DNA of 64,000 bases from positions 124,001-188,000 of IMG/VR virus record IMGVR_UViG_3300017991_000001, one strand, 5' to 3'. Both the position numbers and the translations under genes were made by a program. This stretch comes from a virus. The notes under the pieces were generated by a model. The model ran no database searches, was not told the origin of the DNA, and saw only the letters and a program-made list of their open reading frames with translations. Of this stretch, positions 58,559 to 64,000 are shown one piece after another (the stretch's first letter is position 1; every line of letters begins with the position of its first letter).

Positions 58559-60430
58559 ATGGCATCCCCCGTCACACCCTGGATAAGCCGGGTCAATCCC
58601 ATCCGCGATGGGGAAGAGGTACGCCAGCAGGTCGCGAACCGGTACCCGCACGAGCTGAAGGATCGCACCCAGCACCTCAAGGACCTGCTGGACGCGATGA
58701 GTGCCGGACAGGCGCTGTTCCTGCGCGACGTGGCGCTCGACAGCGCCGTCGAGGTGGGGCACTACGTCTACTGGGACGCCTCCGCGCTGGAGTACAAGCG
58801 GGCCGTGGCGGCCCTGGTCTACGACGCTTCGGTGGGCGGTCTGGTCGTGGCGGACTCCAGCTACGCGGTCGGCATCGTGGTCTACAAGGCCGGCGCCACG
58901 CGCGGCGACATCCTGCAGACGGGCTTCCTCAACGGCGACTTCGACTTCACCAACACGATCGGCTCGGCGGGCGACACGGCGGCGGAGGCGGGCGCCTACT
59001 ACCTGTCCGGGACCACGCCGGGCATGGCGGTCAAACAGAAGCCGCCCGTCGGCATCTACCTCATGTTCCTGCGCGGCGACGGCGGCGCGCACGTGGCCCC
59101 GGCCCCCAGAGAGGTGCTGGAGGATCACATCCACTACGTGATGGATCTACACGCCCAACCGGCCGGCACGCTGGAATGCACCGAACCACACAACGAATAC
59201 GAATTCCTTACCGTTGACGACACGATGCCAGGCTGGCTGCCGGCCGACCATTCATCGTTCAACGGCGCGGCCCCCTCGGGTGCCGTGCTGGGCTACAACC
59301 TGGCCATGCACACGGAGCTGGAGCGCGTGTGGCCCCCGTTCCCCATGGACAGCGTCTTCGTGGAGCGCGACGGCGTGGGCGAGCACCCCAACCGCTACAT
59401 CGTCGACGCCACGACGCTGTGGTGGACGGAGAAGTGCTACGGCAAGGCCCCGTGGTCGCCGGAGATCCTGGACTGCGGTTCGCCCGCCTCGTCATCGTCA
59501 TCGTCTTCCTCGAGCAGCAGCAGCAGCGAGGCCGGACCCGTGGCGCGCGAGTGTGAGAGCGGCGGCGTGCTTGAGCAGATGGGCTTCGTCAAGGGCGACC
59601 CCTTCGAGCGGCGCTTGCGCCTGTACTTCACCAAGATGCTGGCGAAGACCTCCAACACGGTGGTGACCAGCCTGAGGGCGGCCGAGGGCAGCCCGATCAC
59701 CGTGCAGGGCTGTGACGGGGAGGAAGCCGGCACCGGGGACCTGGAAGTCGACATCGACCTGGCGCTGGGCCTGACCGAAGGGGAGGGCGGCTACCAGGCG
59801 ATCAAGGACATCGACGGGCTGACGTTCAAGCGCGGCCCCGTCATCGAGGCGATCAAGGCCGGCACCAACGTTGAAATCAACGCGGTGTCGGGCGAGAGCG
59901 CCATGGACACGAACGGGTACGTGTACGGCAAGGCCGTGATCAACGCCGTACTGCCCGGTTCCGACCAGCAGGAAGGCAGCATCGTGCTGGTCTCGCTGGA
60001 CAAGGCGCGCGAGGACGTGGTCGATGACATCTTCGTGCTGTCGCTGCCGGCCGGGATCAACTCCTCCTTCCGCGGCAAGATCGACGTGCCCCGCGACGGG
60101 ATCGTGGCCAACCCGCAGATGGAGCTGTGGTTCTGGCTGCTGGCCAACTCGGCCGGCGAGCTGCCCGAGCTGCCGCTTTCGTACCGCCGCCTGCCCCGCC
60201 CGGACGGGTGTACGTCCCTGGCGTGGCCGGAGGCCGACACGGCGCTGGCGAACCTGAACCCGGGCTGCGGCACCCTGACCGCCAAGCGCTACGTGGAGGT
60301 GACCGGCGCGGCCTTCTCCATCGCCGAGGGCGACCAGGTGAACTTCGAGTTGGGACGGCTCTCTACGGACACGTACGCGGGCAAGGTGAGCATCGCCCGC
60401 ATGGGCTTTCGGATAACAGCAGGCAGCTAG
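58559..60430 (+). CDS. Fibre or baseplate protein with long poly-Ser linker
   Basis: 623 residues, ATG 58559 with TGAGGTGG about 8 bases upstream. N-terminal helical attachment region (VTPWISRVNPIRDGEEVRQQ, HELKDRTQHLKDLLDAM) and repeated strand domains. A run of about 13 consecutive serines divides two beta-rich halves (around residue 315-330). The C-terminal part has YEVKRGP-like strands and ends with FRITAGS. The linker is the longest of the serine runs in this window. A fibre or wedge role is inferred from neighbours; no enzyme motif. Confidence 0.55.
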   Translation: MASPVTPWISRVNPIRDGEEVRQQVANRYPHELKDRTQHLKDLLDAMSAGQALFLRDVALDSAVEVGHYVYWDASALEYKRAVAALVYDASVGGLVVADSSYAVGIVVYKAGATRGDILQTGFLNGDFDFTNTIGSAGDTAAEAGAYYLSGTTPGMAVKQKPPVGIYLMFLRGDGGAHVAPAPREVLEDHIHYVMDLHAQPAGTLECTEPHNEYEFLTVDDTMPGWLPADHSSFNGAAPSGAVLGYNLAMHTELERVWPPFPMDSVFVERDGVGEHPNRYIVDATTLWWTEKCYGKAPWSPEILDCGSPASSSSSSSSSSSSSEAGPVARECESGGVLEQMGFVKGDPFERRLRLYFTKMLAKTSNTVVTSLRAAEGSPITVQGCDGEEAGTGDLEVDIDLALGLTEGEGGYQAIKDIDGLTFKRGPVIEAIKAGTNVEINAVSGESAMDTNGYVYGKAVINAVLPGSDQQEGSIVLVSLDKAREDVVDDIFVLSLPAGINSSFRGKIDVPRDGIVANPQMELWFWLLANSAGELPELPLSYRRLPRPDGCTSLAWPEADTALANLNPGCGTLTAKRYVEVTGAAFSIAEGDQVNFELGRLSTDTYAGKVSIARMGFRITAGS

Positions 60431-60439
60431 GGATGAGAC

Positions 60440-61369
60440 ATGCCTCCAGTAGGCCCGGTTTGGAACGCGGACTGGCTGAACGCGAACAGCCAGCGGCACT
60501 ACCCGATCTCGGAGAGTGCCACCCTTAAGGACTTGACGGGCAGCTTCGAGTTGCCCAAGGACTTCCTTGTCGACCTGCTTCTGCCCGTACATTCCGATGC
60601 CGGCATCGATCCGACCCTCTTTCACGTGCACAGCGTCGGCATCTTCGGTACCGGCATCTCGCTGACGCTGGGCTACAACGGCACGGCAATCGGCAGCATC
60701 TCTACAGATTCATCGACGTTCACCGGCAACCAGAGCTTCATCTTCGAGGGGACGGGCGCCTTCTTCGACACGGTCGGGAAGGTGATCCTGGGTTCCCTGG
60801 ACAACATCCTGAACTTTGCCGGCTCCTATGAGTTCGACGTCGCGGGGGCCCGTCTCGAACCACATGCCATCGTCCCGGACCTTCGCGGCGTATCTGCTCT
60901 GTACCTCAAGAACGGGGACGACACGATTGGTCCCCTGACCGGCGACATCGTCTTCCAGGCCGGCCGCAACTTCCTCATGAACTACGTGAACGGCCCGGCG
61001 GGAGAGCCGGACCGGCTCCTGATGAACGCCATCTCGGGTGAGGGGCTGACCGAGGACTGTGACTGCGGGGAGGCCGCGTCGCGCCCCTGCATCGAGACCA
61101 TCAACGGGATCAGCCCGGACGAGGACGGCGACTACACGCTTCTGGGTGACGAGTGTCTGGAGCTGGAAGCCATCGCCAACGGGCTCCAGCTAACGGACAA
61201 GTGTGCCAATCCCTGCTGCGGATGTCCTGAACTGGAGGTGGTGGAGACCCACATGCAGTCCCTGACGGAAGCCATCTACCGGCTCGAGCAGCAGGCGTCG
61301 AAGCTGGAAACGGCGATCATCACCATGGAGAACGTGATCCTTGCCTCCAAAACGGAACTTCAGGAATGA
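60440..61369 (+). CDS. Fibre-family protein 1 with shared N-terminal anchor
   Basis: 309 residues, ATG 60440. Starts WNADWLNANSQRHYPISESATLKD and then DFLVDLLLPV, the [W/F]-x-x-x-x-A-N-x-x-R-x-YP...(hydrophobic)VD pattern shared with the next two genes. A beta-rich domain follows (HSVGIFGTGISLTLGYNGTA). The motif ETINGISPDEDGDYTL is followed by CANPCCGCPELEVVETH and a coiled coil to the end. The shared pieces mark a fibre family with a common attachment and trimerisation design. Sugar or receptor unknown. Confidence 0.6.
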   Translation: MPPVGPVWNADWLNANSQRHYPISESATLKDLTGSFELPKDFLVDLLLPVHSDAGIDPTLFHVHSVGIFGTGISLTLGYNGTAIGSISTDSSTFTGNQSFIFEGTGAFFDTVGKVILGSLDNILNFAGSYEFDVAGARLEPHAIVPDLRGVSALYLKNGDDTIGPLTGDIVFQAGRNFLMNYVNGPAGEPDRLLMNAISGEGLTEDCDCGEAASRPCIETINGISPDEDGDYTLLGDECLELEAIANGLQLTDKCANPCCGCPELEVVETHMQSLTEAIYRLEQQASKLETAIITMENVILASKTELQE

Positions 61370-62790
61370 CGCAGCCCGTCTTCGAGTTCTACAGTGCCAA
61401 CGAGTTCCGCGAGTACCCCTTCGACACGCGGCGTGATGACGGTCTGCACGAGCTTTTCGTGGACGCTTACGTGATGCATACGGCGCACCGGGATAACGCC
61501 GGACGCCTGCGCATGGTGAGTTTCAATACGACCGGGGACCTGGAGCTGCGCTTCGAGGACGGCACGTTGCTGGGCACTCTCACAAGTGCAGACGGGTTTA
61601 TTTCCAGCTCTTTTGGCCGCTATACCTTGTACGAATGGCGAAAATCAGTTACGTATGGGGCCGGGTTCACGTCAGAGGATCTTATCGCCCGCCTAGTGAC
61701 AGTCACCGAGAAGTTGAGCAGCTTCTCTTTTCCAATCTCACCGTCAGACGCCTACCTCCTCGCCTCCAGGGTGAACCCACGTCCGTTGAACGTGATCTCC
61801 ACGGCTTTGGCGTTCCCAGGTTTGGCTTGTTGTCTGGGCGGCCCCAATCGCAATGCTTTGCAGATGGAATCAGGCTATAACCTTGAGCTTTCCACGCAAG
61901 CACCAGAAAGCGAAGTCGGCCTGGCCCTGGCCGAGACGCCGGAAGTGAGGGCACCGGAAGAAGTGTCCGTGTCGGCGTTGGCTGGCGCGGGCGCGGGCAC
62001 CTTCCCCTTGTGCGAGGACCCCTCCGAGTTCGTGCGCTCGCTCAACGGTGTCCAGCCCAACGACGAGAAGGACTTCCGCCTCGGACTGGTGGACTGCACC
62101 TGGGAGGAGACGCGGCTGGTGGGCGGCACCTCCTCGCCGGTCAATCCCAACACCGATTACCTGGGCTCGATCATCGATGCCACGGAGAAGATCATCCTGC
62201 AGCTGCACCAGGCCTGTCGGGCCTGCTGCGACTGCCCGGACTACGGCCGCGCCTACGACATCATCTATACGACCTGGTCGCGCGCGAAGACCGTGAACAA
62301 CCGTCTCATCGAGGTGCTTGGAGACTACGAGCGCATCCTGAACGAGTACAAGGAGATCAAGGCGGACCGCGAGACCGACCTGCAGGTGAAACTGCGCCTC
62401 ATCGCGACGCCCGACTACCAGGTGGCCATCGCCGTGCAGATCGGGAACAACTCCCACACGGACCTGAACCCGATGACGCTGACGGTCGACGCGAACAACG
62501 TTGCGTCGCCGACCATCTATCCCGTGTACACCGAGGGTAGCGGCTTCGTGGAGATGGAAGGTACCCACAACGCACAGAGAGACCCAGCCGGAACGCCGGG
62601 CGGTCCCTTCACGCTCGAGATGCCGGCGCTGGCGCCCGGCAAGTACGCCATCTTTCGGATGGCGGTGCGGTACACCGGCAACCTGCGCTACCAGAAGTAC
62701 TCGGAGGTTTCGGCAAGGGTGGTGAACGACGAGTTTGACGAGCTGGCGGAGCGGCGCATCCTGCTTCGTGGGCCCCTGGTGAAAGAATAA
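61366..62790 (+). CDS. Fibre-family protein 2 with shared N-terminal anchor
   Basis: 474 residues; ATG 61366 overlaps the previous stop. FEFYSANEFREYPFDTRRDDGLHELFVDAYV is the anchor motif. Residues about 40-215 are beta and Pro/Ala rich, then RSLNGVQPNDEKDFRL matches INGISPDEDGDYTL of the previous protein and CRACCDCPDY is the counterpart of its Cys cluster. The C-terminal 190 residues include a helical region (KTVNNRLIEVLGDYERILNEY) and a beta domain (YQVAIAVQIGNNSHTDLNP) ending with strands. Overlaps the next gene by one base. Confidence 0.6.
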   Translation: MTQPVFEFYSANEFREYPFDTRRDDGLHELFVDAYVMHTAHRDNAGRLRMVSFNTTGDLELRFEDGTLLGTLTSADGFISSSFGRYTLYEWRKSVTYGAGFTSEDLIARLVTVTEKLSSFSFPISPSDAYLLASRVNPRPLNVISTALAFPGLACCLGGPNRNALQMESGYNLELSTQAPESEVGLALAETPEVRAPEEVSVSALAGAGAGTFPLCEDPSEFVRSLNGVQPNDEKDFRLGLVDCTWEETRLVGGTSSPVNPNTDYLGSIIDATEKIILQLHQACRACCDCPDYGRAYDIIYTTWSRAKTVNNRLIEVLGDYERILNEYKEIKADRETDLQVKLRLIATPDYQVAIAVQIGNNSHTDLNPMTLTVDANNVASPTIYPVYTEGSGFVEMEGTHNAQRDPAGTPGGPFTLEMPALAPGKYAIFRMAVRYTGNLRYQKYSEVSARVVNDEFDELAERRILLRGPLVKE

Positions 62791-64000
62791 TGCTTGTCTT
62801 TTCGGAATGGCTGAACGCGAATGAGGTCCGCCGCTACCCCCTCCATGACAGTGCGAGCGGGGAGCTGCAGGACAATATCCTCGTGGACGCCCGGCTTTGG
62901 GTGCCCAAGAGCGCGGGGCGCGTGGTCTACGTCTCTTCCGTGGGCATCACCAGCGGGCTGGTCACCCTGACCTTCCTGGCCGCGGCGGACTCCCCTTTCC
63001 TGGACGGCACCGGCACGCCGGTCTCCTTCACGCCGCTGGCGGTCGTGCGCGCCTCGCGGCCCGTGACCAGGTTCGTGAACATGGCCGTCGAGGCGCTCTA
63101 CCCCGGCGTGGGTGGGTGGATCGCGCTCGGGGAAGGCGCCGTCGAGATCGAGAGCCTGAACGCCCGCTTTACCGGCCCGGCCGAGACCCAGCTCAACGAG
63201 CGCTGCGTGAACGTCTACGACGACGCGGCCGTGTCCAGCGTGGGCAAGGAAAACGTTGCCGAGGGGCTGACGGGCCTGATCACGCTCCGCGGCGAAGCCG
63301 GTGTGCTGAAGACGTTCAAGGCCACCCGTACGGTCGAAGGGGTGGACCGCGAGGTAGCCGTAGTGGCCATGGACCTGGGCGACAACAAGGTGTCCAGGCT
63401 GCAGGACTTCTCCGGCGTGTGTGGCGGCCGGCCGCAAGCCAACACCTGCAGGAAGCGCGTGGTCGAGCGGATCAACACGGTCACCCCGGACGACGACGGC
63501 AACATCGACCTGGTCTTCGAGGGGGACATGACGGTCGGGGACGTGCAGCGGGGGCTCATCGTGGACTTCCCCGTGGGACTGGACGACGTGTGCCCCGAGT
63601 CGATCTCCAACGAGATCCCGTTCCCCGTACCGGGCGGCCCGCCGAGCCCGACGCCGCCCGAGCCGCCGCCGGAACCGTCCGGGTCTTCGGGCCAGTCCGA
63701 CTCATCCGAGGGGCTTCCTTCGGGCTATTGCGAGGACTTCGAGGACGGCGTGGCCGAGGAGCTGGACAACTTCGTGGGCAGCTTCACAATCGAGGACGTA
63801 CCCGGGCGCACCAAGCGTTACGTCAGCGCCGCCGATGACACCGGTCAGCAGCTTGCCACCAACTACCTGCGGCAGTTCAACACGGAAGAGGGTGAGACTT
63901 ATACGGTCGTAAGCATCATTCGTCCGCGCAGCGTGGATGGCAAGAGTTTCCTGATCGCGGGCTTCAAGAACGACAACCTGTTCACGTTCGCTGGCATTAC
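62790..64000 (+). CDS. Fibre-family protein 3 with shared N-terminal anchor (3' partial)
   Basis: At least 403 residues; no stop is seen before the window ends. ATG 62790 is coupled to the previous stop (TAATG). VFSEWLNANEVRRYPLHDSASG is the anchor motif, with ILVDARLWVPKSAG after it. ERINTVTPDDDGNIDLVFEGD matches the mid-protein motif of its neighbours. A Pro/Ser/Gly linker (about 285-310) leads to CEDFEDGVAEELDNFVGSF, the start of a LamG- or concanavalin-like carbohydrate-binding domain. Probably the receptor-binding fibre of the set; the C-terminus is outside the window. Confidence 0.6.
   Translation, partial: MLVFSEWLNANEVRRYPLHDSASGELQDNILVDARLWVPKSAGRVVYVSSVGITSGLVTLTFLAAADSPFLDGTGTPVSFTPLAVVRASRPVTRFVNMAVEALYPGVGGWIALGEGAVEIESLNARFTGPAETQLNERCVNVYDDAAVSSVGKENVAEGLTGLITLRGEAGVLKTFKATRTVEGVDREVAVVAMDLGDNKVSRLQDFSGVCGGRPQANTCRKRVVERINTVTPDDDGNIDLVFEGDMTVGDVQRGLIVDFPVGLDDVCPESISNEIPFPVPGGPPSPTPPEPPPEPSGSSGQSDSSEGLPSGYCEDFEDGVAEELDNFVGSFTIEDVPGRTKRYVSAADDTGQQLATNYLRQFNTEEGETYTVVSIIRPRSVDGKSFLIAGFKNDNLFTFAGI

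Noticed and set aside
1-64000. tRNA genes
   Set aside because: Gaps between genes are too short and no cloverleaf was seen in them.

Overview
The window is a densely coded stretch of a large tailed bacteriophage with a contractile tail (myovirus morphology). All convincing genes lie on the + strand, gaps are mostly under 100 bases, many genes overlap by 1 to 25 bases, and starts are ATG, GTG or TTG behind GGAG/GAGG ribosome binding sites. Base composition is GC-rich, which suggests a GC-rich bacterial host; the host cannot be named from this sequence. Recognisable virion genes are a probable prohead protease, an acidic scaffold-like protein, the major capsid protein candidate, tail sheath, tail tube, spike-like protein, hub candidate, gp25-like and gpJ/gp6-like baseplate proteins and several fibre proteins. 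Terminase, portal, lysin and a normal long tape measure are not seen and may lie outside the window.

Layout. 1-3486: the 3' end of a fibre/adhesin region (repeated beta domain, collagen-like fibre, YadA-like beta-roll protein) and a Cys-rich CxxCGxCC protein. 3487-7557: a sulfotransferase and a run of unassigned proteins. 7572-20100: a phage multisubunit RNA polymerase. One 2310-residue gene fuses beta to the N-terminal half of beta', with SET-like, HAD-like and 2H-phosphoesterase-like domains inserted in beta and a LAGLIDADG intein near the active site. The C-terminal half of beta' is a separate gene, and five small-to-medium genes lie between the two halves behind their own sigma70-like promoter. 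20111-26616: unassigned, probably structural genes, one with a compact four-cysteine cluster. 26613-31835: head module. 31935-37862: small head proteins and connector candidates. 37875-51678: sheath, tube, spike, overlapping chaperone-like pair, hub, a sigma-like protein and gp25. 52082-64000: gpJ, further baseplate proteins and a fibre family running off the end.

The most unusual feature is a short N-terminal tag, approximately M-[D/N]-x-[K/R]-A-[Y/F]-L-[I/L/F]-K-[Q/E]-A, on eight otherwise dissimilar proteins scattered among the virion genes. What follows the tag includes two paralogous membrane proteins with an HELGH metalloprotease motif, a JAMM/MPN-like protein, a low-GC protein with ADP-ribosyltransferase-like features, basic proteins and glycine-rich membrane proteins. 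My inference is that the tag is a packaging or delivery signal for proteins carried in the virion, comparable in idea to the capsid targeting sequence of T4 internal proteins. The presence of a sigma-like gene in the baseplate operon and of the RNA polymerase among structural genes leaves open that the polymerase is also virion-associated.
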